Of a stretch of 64,000 bases of DNA, positions 33,171 to 42,388 are shown in pieces. The DNA is from Chloroflexota bacterium. Lineage in GTDB: Bacteria; Chloroflexota; UBA6077; CF-72. Location of the stretch: assembly GCA_019247515.1 (NCBI GenBank), contig JAFAOS010000398.1, forward strand, positions 1 to 64,000. Reading direction: 5' to 3'. The translations under genes were made by a program, and so were the position numbers. Below the pieces are notes generated by a model, which saw only the letters and a program-made list of their open reading frames with translations, was not told the DNA's origin and ran no database searches. Each line of letters starts with the position of its first letter. Position 1 is the first letter of the stretch.

Positions 33171-36056
33171 ATGCGCACGACCCTGGCACTGTTCGGCCTC
33201 GTCGTGCTGGTCCTCGTCGTCGGGCCGCTGGCCCTGAGCGTGTGGCTCGACGCCCGCTGGTTCGCCGCCCAGGGGCTGTTCGACGTCTTCAGCCTGCGCC
33301 TGACCACGCAGATCGGCCTGGGGCTGGTGGCAACGCTGCTCGCCGCGGCCTTCATCGCCGCCAACATGCTGTACGCCGCCTGGCGCCTGCGGCGTGTCGC
33401 CTCGAAAGAGGATCGCGATTCCCGCGGCATGGCCACGCTGTTCACCGCCATCCCGGCGGCCGCCCTGGTCGTCGGCATCGGCTTTGGGCTCGCCGGCTTC
33501 GGCGACTGGCAGACGTGGCTCGGCTTCCGCTCGCAAGCGCCCTTCGGCCAGACGGACCCGTCGTTCGGCCAGGACGTGGCCTTTTACATCTGGACGCTCC
33601 CGGCCCTGAGCGCACTGAAAGACTGGCTGACCGCGCTGGTAATCGTCGCCGCGATCGGCACGCTGATCGTGTACGGCATCGGCCTGATGTCGATCGAGCC
33701 GCCGATCGCCTACAGTCGGCCATCGCCGTTCATCTCGCGTGAGCGCGACCTCCGCTTCCACCCACTGCTGGCGCCGACGGTGCGCCACATCGCCGTGCTG
33801 GGCGCCGCCTTTCTCGGGCTGGTGGCCGCGTCCTACTGGCTGAACAACTGGGAGCTTGTCTACTCGAGCCGCGGCGTGGTCTTTGGCGCCAGTGCCACCG
33901 ACATGCACGCGGTCTACCCGGCCAACCTGGTCATGGCCGGAGTGGCGCTGATTCTGGCCCTGGTGCTGTTGTTCGTCGCCGTCCGGCCATCAGCCGGCGC
34001 GACGACGGGGTTTCTGGTGACCGCCGCGGCGGTGCCCGTCTTGTGGCTGGGGATCGGCTTCCTGCTGGGCGAGGTCTGGCCCGGGCTGTATGAACAGGTC
34101 GCCGTGCACCCCAACCAGCTCGGCGCCGAGAGCAGCTACATCAACAACAACATCATCTCGACGCGCGCCGCGATGGACCTGGCCAGGATCGACGTGCGCG
34201 ACCTGACGGGGGATGGCACGCTGGATGCCGGCGTCCTCGACCGCAACCAGCAGGCCCTCTCCGACATCCGCATTACCGACTGGCGGCCGCAGCTCGCGTC
34301 CTTCAATCAACTGCAGCGCATCCGCCAGTACTACGAGTTCACCGACGTGGACGTCGACCGCTACGACCTTACCTCCGGCCGCCAGCAGGTGATGCTGTCG
34401 ACGCGCGAGATGGACCCGAGCAGCCTGGCCCAGGTGGCGCGCACCTGGCAGAACACCCACCTGGTATACACCCATGGTCAGGCGGTGGTGGTCAGTCCGG
34501 TCAACACCGTCGATTCCCAGGGACTGCCGGTCCTGCTCGCGCACGACATCCCGTCCGTAACGGACGAGCCGTCACTCAAACTGGACGTCCCGCAGGTGTA
34601 TTTCGGCGTCCGACCGGTGGACTACGCGGTGGTCGGCACCCGGCTCGACGAGTTTGACATGCCCAGCGACAACGCGGTCGCCGAAGTGCGCAGTCGGTAT
34701 TCGGGTGGCGGAGGCGTGGCCGTCGGCGGGGGTGTGGAGCGTCTGCTCACCGCCGCTGCACTGGCCGACGGCAACTTGCTCCTCAGTGGCGACGTCGGAG
34801 CGGATTCGCAGTTGCTGCTCCACCGACAGATCCAGGAACGTGTCAGCCACGTCGCTCCGTTCCTACGACTGGACGGCGATCCCTACCAGGTGGTGCTCAA
34901 CGGGCGTCTGTTGTGGATGCAGGACGCCTACACGTGGACCAACCGCTATCCGGACGCGACGCTGCAGGGCGGAGCGAATTATCTGCGGAACAGCGTGAAG
35001 GTGACCGTCGACGACTACGACGGATCGATGCACTTCTACGTGGTCCAGCCGGACGATCCGATCCTGCAGGTCTGGATGAAGCTGTATCCAACGCTGTTCA
35101 CGCCGCTGGACCAGGCGCCGCCGGGGCTGACGGCGCACTTCCGCTATCCGGAGGACCTGCTCAACGCGCAGGCAGCGCTGCTGGCGACCTATCACATGAC
35201 CGATCCACAGACCTTCTACAACCGGGAGGATCTGTGGAGCATTGCGCAGGAAACGTACGGCGATCGCGTGCAGCAGATGCAGGCGTATTACACGACGCTG
35301 CGGCTGCCGGGCGAATCCGGGACGGAGTTCGCGTCGATTCTGCCGTTCACTCCGTCGGGACAGAACCGCAACAACATGCTCGCCTGGATGGTGGCCCGCT
35401 CCGACGCGCCGCACTACGGCGAGGTGATCGTGTACCGCTTCCCGCAGGGCAAGCTGGTGTTTGGACCCCAGCAAATCGAGGCGCGCATCAACCAGGAGCC
35501 GACGATCTCCTCGCAGATCACGTTGTGGAGTCAGCAAGGCTCGCAAGTGCTGCGCGGCAACCTGCTGGTCATTCCCCTCGAGGATTCGGTCCTGTACGTC
35601 CAGCCGCTCTACATTCAGGCGGCGAGCAGTCCGCTGCCGGAGCTCAAGCGCATTATCGTGGCGTCGACCGGCGCGGTGGTCATGAGCGACCGATTGGACA
35701 CGGCGCTCGCCGCGCTTGGCCAGGGTCGCTCGGGCGAGGTGCTCTCGTCGCCGGCGGCGGCGTCGGTGACGGCCACCGGGCCACCACCCGGCCAGGGCCA
35801 GGCCGCCGGCGCGGCCGCGAATCAGGGTCAGGGCCAGGCCACCGGCGCGGCCGCGAATCAAGGCCAGGCCCAGGCTGGCGCACCGGCCAGCACCCCTGCG
35901 CCTGGCCAGACCGCCGCGCAGTTGGCCGCCGCCGCGCGCGACCACCTGCGCAACGCGGAACAGGCGGCGGGTCGCGGCGACTGGGCCACCTATGGCAACG
36001 AGATGGCCCAGGTGCACCAGCTCCTGGATCAGGCCGCCAACGCCAGCGGCGGCTGA
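33171..36056 (+). CDS. UPF0182 family membrane protein
   Basis: A 961-residue protein of the UPF0182 (COG1615) family, found mainly in Actinomycetota, Cyanobacteria and Chloroflexota and of unknown function. It has about seven N-terminal membrane helices (residues 1-320), with FGQTDPSFGQDVAFYIWTLP and SRPSPFISRERDLRFH between them. A large outside domain follows, with YINNNIISTRAAMDL, DVPQVYFGVRP and FPQGKLVFGPQQIEARINQEPTISSQITLW, all family-typical. The last ~100 residues are Gln/Gly/Ala-rich with a 12-residue tandem repeat, then a helical tail. NagA starts one base after its stop codon, so they are probably co-transcribed. Confidence 0.92.
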   Translation: MRTTLALFGLVVLVLVVGPLALSVWLDARWFAAQGLFDVFSLRLTTQIGLGLVATLLAAAFIAANMLYAAWRLRRVASKEDRDSRGMATLFTAIPAAALVVGIGFGLAGFGDWQTWLGFRSQAPFGQTDPSFGQDVAFYIWTLPALSALKDWLTALVIVAAIGTLIVYGIGLMSIEPPIAYSRPSPFISRERDLRFHPLLAPTVRHIAVLGAAFLGLVAASYWLNNWELVYSSRGVVFGASATDMHAVYPANLVMAGVALILALVLLFVAVRPSAGATTGFLVTAAAVPVLWLGIGFLLGEVWPGLYEQVAVHPNQLGAESSYINNNIISTRAAMDLARIDVRDLTGDGTLDAGVLDRNQQALSDIRITDWRPQLASFNQLQRIRQYYEFTDVDVDRYDLTSGRQQVMLSTREMDPSSLAQVARTWQNTHLVYTHGQAVVVSPVNTVDSQGLPVLLAHDIPSVTDEPSLKLDVPQVYFGVRPVDYAVVGTRLDEFDMPSDNAVAEVRSRYSGGGGVAVGGGVERLLTAAALADGNLLLSGDVGADSQLLLHRQIQERVSHVAPFLRLDGDPYQVVLNGRLLWMQDAYTWTNRYPDATLQGGANYLRNSVKVTVDDYDGSMHFYVVQPDDPILQVWMKLYPTLFTPLDQAPPGLTAHFRYPEDLLNAQAALLATYHMTDPQTFYNREDLWSIAQETYGDRVQQMQAYYTTLRLPGESGTEFASILPFTPSGQNRNNMLAWMVARSDAPHYGEVIVYRFPQGKLVFGPQQIEARINQEPTISSQITLWSQQGSQVLRGNLLVIPLEDSVLYVQPLYIQAASSPLPELKRIIVASTGAVVMSDRLDTALAALGQGRSGEVLSSPAAASVTATGPPPGQGQAAGAAANQGQGQATGAAANQGQAQAGAPASTPAPGQTAAQLAAAARDHLRNAEQAAGRGDWATYGNEMAQVHQLLDQAANASGG
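35795..35866 (+). repeat. 36-base tandem repeat, two copies, inside UPF0182 gene
   Basis: Two head-to-tail 36-base units (GGGCCAGGCCGCCGGCGCGG... and GGGCCAGGCCACCGGCGCGG...) encode GQAAGAAANQGQ and GQATGAAANQGQ in the low-complexity linker. A partial third unit follows. Copy number is likely to vary between strains. Confidence 0.8.
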
Positions 36057-36057
36057 G

Positions 36058-37227
36058 ATGTCGCCGAGTCGCGAGCTGGTGCTCGGCGGCGGGCGAGTGA
36101 TCCTGGCCGACCGGGTCCTGACGCCGGGCTGGGTCGCGGTCAGCGGCGAGCAGATTGAGGCACTCGGGAGCGGGCCTCCTCCACCCTCGGCATCGGTCGT
36201 CGACTGCGACGGGCTGTGGCTGGTCCCCGGGTTCGTCGACATGCACGTGCACGGCGGCGGAGGAGCGTCGTTCGCCAGCGACGACATGCACGAAATCGCG
36301 CGTGCGGCCGAATTTCAACGCGCCCACGGCGCCACCTCCGTCATCGCCAGCCTCGTGAGCGCGCCGCTGGACGCGCTCGAACACCAGCTCGCGGCGCTCG
36401 CGTCATGCGCCGACGCCGGCCTGATTGCCGGCGTCCACCTGGAGGGCCCGTGGCTGAGTCCAGTGCGGTGTGGCGCCCACGATCCGCGCTTTCTGCGAGC
36501 TCCCGACGCTGGCGAAGTCCGCAAGTTGCTGGAGGCCGGCCGTGGCTGCATACGCATGGTTACCCTGGCTCCGGAGCTGCCTGGCGCCCTGGAGGCGATT
36601 CGCGCGATAACCGCGCATGGCGCCGTCGCGGCTATCGGCCACACCGACGCCGACTACGCCCAGACGCGCGTGGCGATCGAGGCCGGGGCGCGGGTGGCGA
36701 CCCACCTGTTCAATGCGATGCGACCACTCCACCACCGCGAGCCCGGAGCGGTGCTCGGCGTACTGGAGGATCGCCGCGTGACGCTGGAGATCATCGCGGA
36801 TGGGCTGCACGTCCACGACGGGCTGTTGCGCTGGCTGGTCGCCAGCGCTGGCGCCGAGCGAATCGCGCTGATCACCGACGCGATCTCCGCCACGGGCGCG
36901 GGCGACGGTGACTACGCCCTGGGTGGACAGCGGGTCGTCGTCCGCCACGGCGAGGCCCGACTGGCCGTGGACCAATCGACGCTGGCCGGCAGTACGCTGA
37001 CCATGGCCGCCGCGGTGCGTCACGGGGTCGCCAAGCTGGGGCTCGAAGTCGAGTCCGCGGCGCGCATGGCCAGCCAGGTGCCCGCCCGCGCGCTCGGTCT
37101 GGGCGGCGCGGGTACGCTCCGCGTCGGCGGCCGAGCTGACCTCGTGCTGCTCGACGACGCGGCTACCCTGCACGGCACGCTGTGGCGTGGCGAATGGGTC
37201 GGCGAGCCGCCCCGAGCCACCCGCTGA
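36058..37227 (+). CDS. nagA: N-acetylglucosamine-6-phosphate deacetylase
   Basis: A 389-residue cytoplasmic amidohydrolase predicted to remove acetate from GlcNAc-6-phosphate in amino-sugar recycling. It shows the metal site H63-x-H65 (DMHVHGGGG), HLEGPWLSP (metal-binding Glu), AAIGHTDADY and HLFNAMRPLHHREPG (His ligands), and the catalytic Asp in ALITDAI. The ATG at 36058 follows the UPF0182 stop by one base. No nagB or GlcNAc transporter is present. The link to cell-wall or chitin breakdown products is therefore inferred; the secreted glycosidases elsewhere in the window could feed such a route. Confidence 0.93.
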   Translation: MSPSRELVLGGGRVILADRVLTPGWVAVSGEQIEALGSGPPPPSASVVDCDGLWLVPGFVDMHVHGGGGASFASDDMHEIARAAEFQRAHGATSVIASLVSAPLDALEHQLAALASCADAGLIAGVHLEGPWLSPVRCGAHDPRFLRAPDAGEVRKLLEAGRGCIRMVTLAPELPGALEAIRAITAHGAVAAIGHTDADYAQTRVAIEAGARVATHLFNAMRPLHHREPGAVLGVLEDRRVTLEIIADGLHVHDGLLRWLVASAGAERIALITDAISATGAGDGDYALGGQRVVVRHGEARLAVDQSTLAGSTLTMAAAVRHGVAKLGLEVESAARMASQVPARALGLGGAGTLRVGGRADLVLLDDAATLHGTLWRGEWVGEPPRATR

Positions 37228-37234
37228 TCGACCA

Positions 37235-37253
37235 CCTCTCCCTCTGGGAGAGG
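37235..37253. repeat. Interspersed hairpin repeat, copy 3
   Basis: CCTCTCCCTCTGGGAGAGG between nagA and the SRAP gene, with an eight-pair stem and three-base loop. It has the same core as the other copies. Confidence 0.8.
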
Positions 37254-37283
37254 GAACGCGGTGTGGTGTACGCTCCAGTGCGC

Positions 37284-37943
37284 GTGTGCGGCCGCTTCAA
37301 TCTCAGCAGCCCGAAGGAGATCGTCGAGCGCTTCGGGTTCATGGATTGGTCCGAGAAGCGCATCGAGCCGCGTTTCAACATCGCACCGTCCCAGGAGATC
37401 GTCACGATCGTCCAGTTGCCGCTCGAGCCGCCCTCGCTGCAGACCGCCGTCTGGGGGCTGCATCCGTTCTGGCTGGCGGCGGGCCGCCCGCCGCCGATCA
37501 ACGCCCGCGCCGAATCTCTCAACTCGAGCGCGATGTTCCGCGAAGCGCAACGGTGCTTGATCCCGGCCACCGGTTTCTACGAATGGCGCAATGGCCAGCC
37601 CATGCACATCCGCCTGCGCAGCGGCGAAGCGTTTGCGTTTGCCGGCCTGTGGCTGCCGCCCGTTCACCATGCGCAGCTGCCGACGGCGGCCATCGTCACG
37701 ACCAGGTCCAATGAGCTGGTCGCGACAATCCACACGCGCATGCCGGCCATCCTGCGTCCCGAGGACGAGCGCCGCTGGCTGGACCCGCAAGCCGACGCCC
37801 GAGAGATCGCCGCGCACCCCGTCGACGCCAGCCAGCTGGAGGCCTACCCGGTCGGCCGCCAGGTCAACTCGTGGGCCAACGAGGGCCCCGAGCTGATCGC
37901 CCAGGCGGCGCCGCCAGAAGCCCAGCTCGGTCTGCCACTGTGA
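37284..37943 (+). CDS. SRAP/YedK (HMCES-type) abasic-site protein
   Basis: A 219-residue SOS-response-associated peptidase-fold protein, predicted to crosslink covalently to abasic sites in single-stranded DNA and shield them. The start is decided by biology: the catalytic Cys must be residue 2, and the GTG at 37284 gives (M)CGRF directly. The other active-site positions are present: Asn73 in PINARAES, Glu100 in ATGFYEW and His150 in IHTRMPAIL. The track start lies upstream inside nagA and the hairpin repeat. It ends convergent with the eutA-like gene. Confidence 0.93.
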   Translation: MCGRFNLSSPKEIVERFGFMDWSEKRIEPRFNIAPSQEIVTIVQLPLEPPSLQTAVWGLHPFWLAAGRPPPINARAESLNSSAMFREAQRCLIPATGFYEWRNGQPMHIRLRSGEAFAFAGLWLPPVHHAQLPTAAIVTTRSNELVATIHTRMPAILRPEDERRWLDPQADAREIAAHPVDASQLEAYPVGRQVNSWANEGPELIAQAAPPEAQLGLPL

Positions 37944-37949
37944 GCGGAT

Positions 37950-39392
37950 TCAGACTGGAAATACCAGTGATTTGATGACCACCGGTACGGCGCCCGAGGT
38001 GGGAATCATCGCCCCGATGTCGACGTAGTCGAACTCGCGCAGCTCGACTCCGTCGATCGAAATAATTGGCAGCTCCGCCGTCAATTCCTCGCGGAAGTGG
38101 AGCCCCAGCAATCCGCCAATGTCGCTGTCGAAGACCAGGATCAGCGGATGCCCGGCCGCCACGTGCGGCTGCATCGCGTCCGCGGCGCCCCGGCAGAAGG
38201 CCTGGATGCGGCGGTAGGTAGCCGAGCCGTCCCAGCGCGCGGCGATGGCCACCGGTCCCCTGGCCTCGAGCAGGTCGAAGCGCCGCAGGGCGTCGCGGAT
38301 CGCGAGCGTGACCTGGGCGGAGGAGAAATCGTCGGCCGCCCACGGAAAGCGCGGCATCACCACCGGAATATTGCGGACCGGCACCACGTCCAGCGGCGAC
38401 AGGAAGATGGTGCTGCCGGAGACCTGGATGGTGTACTGGGAGGCGCCGATGACCGTGGCGCGGATGCCGCCCGCTGTTTCCAGAACGGGAGCGCCCAGCT
38501 GGCCTGCGCGCAGCTCGTCGGCGATCAGCGGGCCGAGGTCGCCGAAGGTCTGCTCCGCCCGGTGGTAGACGAATTCCGAGACTCCGCCCGAAAAGGTGAT
38601 CGCCTCGATGCCGCTCCGGTCGTGGAGTGGCTCGGTGCGCAGCAGGTGCGAGTGGCGCGTCTGGCCCCCGACGCCAATCTCCGCCACCAGGTGATCGACC
38701 ATGTACGCCGCCAGACGGCGCAAGTCCTCTGGGCTGGTGCGCGTTCCAACCGTCAGGGGAATGTCCAGCCGCCGGGCGATCTCGCGCGCGGCGGGCTCCA
38801 GGCGGCTGACGCTGCCTTCCGGGTCGACCGCCACCAGGCGTGCGCCGACGTCGATGGCCATAAGCTCGGCGGTGGATCCGTCGCGACAGATCACCACCTT
38901 GGTGGTGCCGCCGCCGATGTCGACGTTCATCACGCCCGAGCGCGACCTGGACAGCTCGACCGCGCCAGAGCCGTGCGCGGCCATGCTGGCTTCGAGGTTG
39001 TCGCCGGCGCTCACGGCGACGAAGCGGCCCGCCTCCGCGGCGAAGAGGTCGGCGATCGCGCGGGCGTTGTCGCGCAGGAGGGCGACGCCGGTCAGGATCA
39101 GCGCGCCGGTATCCACCTGCTCGCGGCTGAGTCCCGCGGCCGCGTACTGGCGTTCGATGAACTCGCCCAGCGCGCGCTGATCGATGGTCGTGGCCCCGAG
39201 GTAGGGTGTCAGCAGGATGTCCGACTGGTACAGCACCTCGCGGCTGACGGTCACGTAGCGGTTGTCCTGCCGCTCGAGCTCGAGGCGCGAAAAGAGCAGG
39301 TGCGAGGTGGACGAGCCGATATCGACGCCGACGCTGACGAGAACGATGCGGTCCTCCTCCGCCATATCGCGCGTCGGCGCGGTAAACGTCAT
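37950..39392 (-). CDS. EutA-like ethanolamine ammonia-lyase reactivating factor (ASKHA fold)
   Basis: A 480-residue protein resembling EutA, an ATP-dependent chaperone that swaps damaged cobalamin out of ethanolamine ammonia-lyase. The ASKHA-type nucleotide site is visible as VGVDIGSSTSHLLFSRLELERQ and MNVDIGGGTTKVVICRDG, and EAITFSGGVSEF forms the adenosine loop. In known bacteria it sits with eutB and eutC; here neither those nor other B12 enzymes are nearby. It may serve an unlinked lyase or another radical-B12 enzyme. The start is either the track ATG or an ATG nine codons later. It is divergent from the Rieske gene. Confidence 0.85.
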   Translation of the reverse strand: MTFTAPTRDMAEEDRIVLVSVGVDIGSSTSHLLFSRLELERQDNRYVTVSREVLYQSDILLTPYLGATTIDQRALGEFIERQYAAAGLSREQVDTGALILTGVALLRDNARAIADLFAAEAGRFVAVSAGDNLEASMAAHGSGAVELSRSRSGVMNVDIGGGTTKVVICRDGSTAELMAIDVGARLVAVDPEGSVSRLEPAAREIARRLDIPLTVGTRTSPEDLRRLAAYMVDHLVAEIGVGGQTRHSHLLRTEPLHDRSGIEAITFSGGVSEFVYHRAEQTFGDLGPLIADELRAGQLGAPVLETAGGIRATVIGASQYTIQVSGSTIFLSPLDVVPVRNIPVVMPRFPWAADDFSSAQVTLAIRDALRRFDLLEARGPVAIAARWDGSATYRRIQAFCRGAADAMQPHVAAGHPLILVFDSDIGGLLGLHFREELTAELPIISIDGVELREFDYVDIGAMIPTSGAVPVVIKSLVFPV

Positions 39393-39417
39393 CCGGGAAA
39401 CAAGGGTAGTAGGTATT

Positions 39418-39442
39418 TCGGGGGGAGCTGTAACAACCCCGA
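39418..39442. promoter_or_regulatory. Inverted repeat in the eutA-Rieske divergent promoter region
   Basis: TCGGGG and CCCCGA flank 13 bases in the ~108-base gap between the divergent eutA-like and Rieske genes. This is a possible operator, with no other support. Confidence 0.25.
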
Positions 39443-39500
39443 CCTCGCACTTCTACCTCGCGGCGTGCTTTCCTTTAACTTTGAAGCCAGGAGGCCACCA

Positions 39501-40808
39501 ATGCTCAAGAAGGAAGACAACGAGCTGATCACCCGCGTCGGGCCAGGCACGCCCATGGGCGCGCTGATGCGGGAGTACTGGGTCCCGGCCCTGCTCTCCT
39601 CAGAGCTGCCTGGTCCAGACTGTGACCCTGTCCGCGTGCTGCTGCTCGGCGAGCAGTTGATCGCCTTTCGTGACAGCAACGGCAGGCCAGGGCTCATCCA
39701 GAACAACTGCCCGCACCGCGGCGCGAGCCTGTTCTTCGGCAGAAACGAGGAGGCCGGCCTGCGCTGCGTGTATCACGGCTGGAAATTCGACGTCGAAGGC
39801 CGCTGCATCGACATGCCCAACGAGCCGGCCGAGTCAGACTTCAAACACAAGGTCAAGGCCACGGCCTATCCATGTCAGGAGCGCGGCGGCATCGTGTGGA
39901 CCTATATGGGGCCGCGCCAGACGCCGCCGCGGCTGCCCGACCTCGAAGCCAACATGCTCGAGGGCGCCACCGCCAACGCGTTCCAGCTCGACGCGAACTG
40001 GCTGCAGATCCTCGAAGGCGACATCGACACCACCCACGTTGGCTTCCTGCACTACGGCGGCCTCAAAGCCGAAGAGCAGATTCCCGGCAGCTTCTCGGAG
40101 TTTCAGCTACGCCAGAAGCCAGCGCACTTCCAGGTGATCGACACCCCCGGCGGCGTGGCCTACGGCGCCCGGCGGCCCGGGCCGCCAGGCGAGGACTACT
40201 GGCGCATCGCCCAGTTCTGCTTGCCCTTCTATACCTTCACCCCACCAGGCGTGCTGGGCGTCAAGAAGAACAACGGCGCGCGCGTGCCGATGGACGATCA
40301 CCACACGATGACCTACTTCATGAACGTGGGTGGCCGGCGTCCGGGCAGCGGACCGCTCGGCGCCGTGTTCCCGGATCGCGTCCCGGATTCCACCGATTGG
40401 TACGGTCGCAACCGCTTCGCGCCGAATCTCGGCAACGACTTTTTCATCGATCGCGAGATGCAGCGCAAGAACACCGGCAACGGCGGCTTCACCGGCATCA
40501 TGAGCATCCTGATGCAGGACGCGGCCATGACCTCGAGCATGGGGCCGATCTTCGACCGCAGCACCGAACACCTGGGTTCCACCGACGCCATGGTCATCCA
40601 GGTCCGCCGGCGGCTCATCAACGCCGCACGGGCGCTGAGCGAGCGCGGGATCACGCCCAGCGGCGTGGACAATCCGGAGGTCTACCAGGTGCGCTCCGGC
40701 GGCGTGTTCTTGCCGAGCGGCAGCGACTGGGTCGAAGCGACGCACGAGCTGCGCAAAGCCTTTGTCGAGCATCCCGAGCTCGACCCGACGCTGAACGGGC
40801 CGCTCTGA
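39501..40808 (+). CDS. Rieske non-heme iron oxygenase, phthalate-dioxygenase-like
   Basis: A 435-residue oxygenase alpha subunit. The Rieske [2Fe-2S] cluster is held by C70, H72, C89 and H92 (NNCPHRGASLFFGR...RCVYHGW). The catalytic iron site reads EGDIDTTHVGFLH, around residues 172-184. It is expected to hydroxylate or demethylate an aromatic compound with electrons from an unlinked reductase. The ATG has a strong AGGAGG site; the 467 upstream residues of the track ORF are antisense to eutA and not real. An NMT1-type binding lipoprotein follows after one base, suggesting that uptake and attack of the same compound are coupled. Confidence 0.92.
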   Translation: MLKKEDNELITRVGPGTPMGALMREYWVPALLSSELPGPDCDPVRVLLLGEQLIAFRDSNGRPGLIQNNCPHRGASLFFGRNEEAGLRCVYHGWKFDVEGRCIDMPNEPAESDFKHKVKATAYPCQERGGIVWTYMGPRQTPPRLPDLEANMLEGATANAFQLDANWLQILEGDIDTTHVGFLHYGGLKAEEQIPGSFSEFQLRQKPAHFQVIDTPGGVAYGARRPGPPGEDYWRIAQFCLPFYTFTPPGVLGVKKNNGARVPMDDHHTMTYFMNVGGRRPGSGPLGAVFPDRVPDSTDWYGRNRFAPNLGNDFFIDREMQRKNTGNGGFTGIMSILMQDAAMTSSMGPIFDRSTEHLGSTDAMVIQVRRRLINAARALSERGITPSGVDNPEVYQVRSGGVFLPSGSDWVEATHELRKAFVEHPELDPTLNGPL

Positions 40809-40809
40809 G

Positions 40810-41892
40810 ATGCACGCACGCGTCATCTGGCTGCTGGCCGCGATCGGTCTGGTGGTCGCGGCGTGCGGTCCGTCGAGCGCATCCGCACCGGCCGGCGGGG
40901 CGACATCGTCGGCGCCCGGCGGATCGGCACCCGCCGCCACGGCCGCGCCGGCTGCCGCGAAGCCGACCGCCGCGCCGAGCGGTCCAGAAGTTGCCCTCCA
41001 GGTCTCCTACAGCAACCTGATCGCCGACAACCTGCCCGAGTGGCAGGCCTACGAATCTGGCATCTTCAAGCAGAACGGCCTCGACGTCTCGCTCCAGAAC
41101 ATCGCCAGCTCCACCGGCATCCCCGCGCTTCTCGCCGGGCAGGTCCAGATTGCGCACCTCGGTGGCTCGGAGACGCTGAGCGCCGCCGCCTCGGGCGCCG
41201 ACCTGGTCGTCATCGCCATCACCGGGCCGGTCTATCCCTTCGTGTTCATGGCGCCCTCTTCGATCACCAGCGTCGACGAGCTGAAGGGCAAGCGGATCGG
41301 CGTCTCGAACATCGGCTCGTCCTCGGACATCGCCACCCGCGTGATGCTGAACAAGGTCGGGCTCGACCCCGAAAAGGACGTCACGATCGTGCCCGTCGGC
41401 TCGCTGCAGAACCGTACGGCGGCGCTGCTGAACGGCGCCATCGACGGTGGCGTGGCGCAGCCGCCGGATCAGCTTGTGCTGGAGGACAAGGGCTTCCACG
41501 TCATCTACGACCTGGCCGCCCAGAAGCTGCCGTCAGTGGGCGACTGCATCGTCGTCCAGCGCTCGTATCTGAGCGGCAACAAGGAAGTGCTGCAGCGCTA
41601 CATCGACTCAATTGTCGAGGCCATTGCCTACAGCAAGAAGAACAAGACCGAGTCGCTGCCCGTGCTCGGCAAGTACCTGAACACCGACGACCAGCGCGGG
41701 CTGAGCGCGACCTACGACTTCTTCGTGGGCAACGTCACGCCCGACTACCCGATGGTAAGCGCCAACCTGTGGAGCGACGCCGTCGACCAGCTCGGCGCTC
41801 AGAACGACAAGATCAAGAGCTTCGATCTGAACTCGATCCTGGACAACGAGTTCGTCCAGAGCGCCATGGATCGCAAAGTCGGCCAGCAGTAA
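40810..41892 (+). CDS. NMT1/SsuA-type substrate-binding lipoprotein
   Basis: A 360-residue periplasmic-type binding protein. The N-terminal lipobox LVVAAC gives lipid-bound Cys19, followed by an Ala/Pro/Gly linker. The binding domain shows LPEWQAYESGIFKQNGLDVSL, LAGQVQIAHLGGSE and GKRIGVSNIGSSSDIATRVMLN, typical of the NMT1/THI5 and sulfonate/taurine group. It is expected to capture a small organic anion or heterocycle. No SsuB or SsuC partner lies nearby. It is a close paralogue of the C-terminal half of the 12967 fused ORF. It is co-transcribed with the Rieske oxygenase (one-base gap). Confidence 0.92.
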   Translation: MHARVIWLLAAIGLVVAACGPSSASAPAGGATSSAPGGSAPAATAAPAAAKPTAAPSGPEVALQVSYSNLIADNLPEWQAYESGIFKQNGLDVSLQNIASSTGIPALLAGQVQIAHLGGSETLSAAASGADLVVIAITGPVYPFVFMAPSSITSVDELKGKRIGVSNIGSSSDIATRVMLNKVGLDPEKDVTIVPVGSLQNRTAALLNGAIDGGVAQPPDQLVLEDKGFHVIYDLAAQKLPSVGDCIVVQRSYLSGNKEVLQRYIDSIVEAIAYSKKNKTESLPVLGKYLNTDDQRGLSATYDFFVGNVTPDYPMVSANLWSDAVDQLGAQNDKIKSFDLNSILDNEFVQSAMDRKVGQQ

Positions 41893-41893
41893 C

Positions 41894-42346
41894 TTAGCCG
41901 GCGACGGGCGTGAGCCGCACGATCGGAATCTCGCGGTCCGTCTTGCGCTGGTACTCGGCGTAGACGGGCGCCTGGGCCACGATGTGGTTCCACATCTGGG
42001 TCCGTTCGGCGCCCGACAGCGAGTCGGCGCGCACCTGCGCGGTGCGTCCGTCCAGGGTGACCCGAACTCGCTCTGGATTGCGGGCCAGGTTGACGTACCA
42101 CGCCGGGTGCCTGGCCGTGCCGCCGAACGAAGCGACCACCAGCCACGCGCCGGGATGCGTCGGGTCCAGGCTATAGCGCAGCGGCACGCTGTGCTCTCGA
42201 CCCGACCGCGAGCCATACGTGGTCAGCGTCAGCAACGGCGCGCCACGCAACCGCGTGTACAGGTTGAGGACCACCAGTCCGACCTTGACGAGCGGCCGCG
42301 GCAGGTTCGCGCCTCGCGTTCCGTTTGGCGTCAGCTCAACCGGCAT
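41894..42346 (-). CDS. Deazaflavin (F420)-dependent nitroreductase-family protein
   Basis: A 150-residue DDN-like protein with the split-barrel fold. PLLTLTTYGSRSGREHSVPLRYSLD and GGTARHPAWYVNLARNPERVRVTLDGRTAQVRA are the hallmark strands, and WNHIVAQAPVYAEYQRKTDREIPIVRL is the standard C-terminus. Members use F420H2 to reduce quinones, nitro compounds or similar. The track's 840-residue ORF is antisense to the next gene except for this tail; the ATG at 42346 gives the right size. It ends one base past the stop of the binding-protein gene (convergent) and is divergent from the Mo hydroxylase at 42389. Confidence 0.9.
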   Translation of the reverse strand: MPVELTPNGTRGANLPRPLVKVGLVVLNLYTRLRGAPLLTLTTYGSRSGREHSVPLRYSLDPTHPGAWLVVASFGGTARHPAWYVNLARNPERVRVTLDGRTAQVRADSLSGAERTQMWNHIVAQAPVYAEYQRKTDREIPIVRLTPVAG

Positions 42347-42388
42347 CTCGGCACGCGCAGTGTACGTCTCGCGCACAATTGAAGGCGG

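Noticed and set aside
38097-39500. First 467 codons of the 903-residue plus-strand ORF at 38097-40808
   Set aside because: They are the antisense of the EutA-like gene, rich in Arg, Asp, Gly and His with no family features. Only the Rieske part from 39501 is real.
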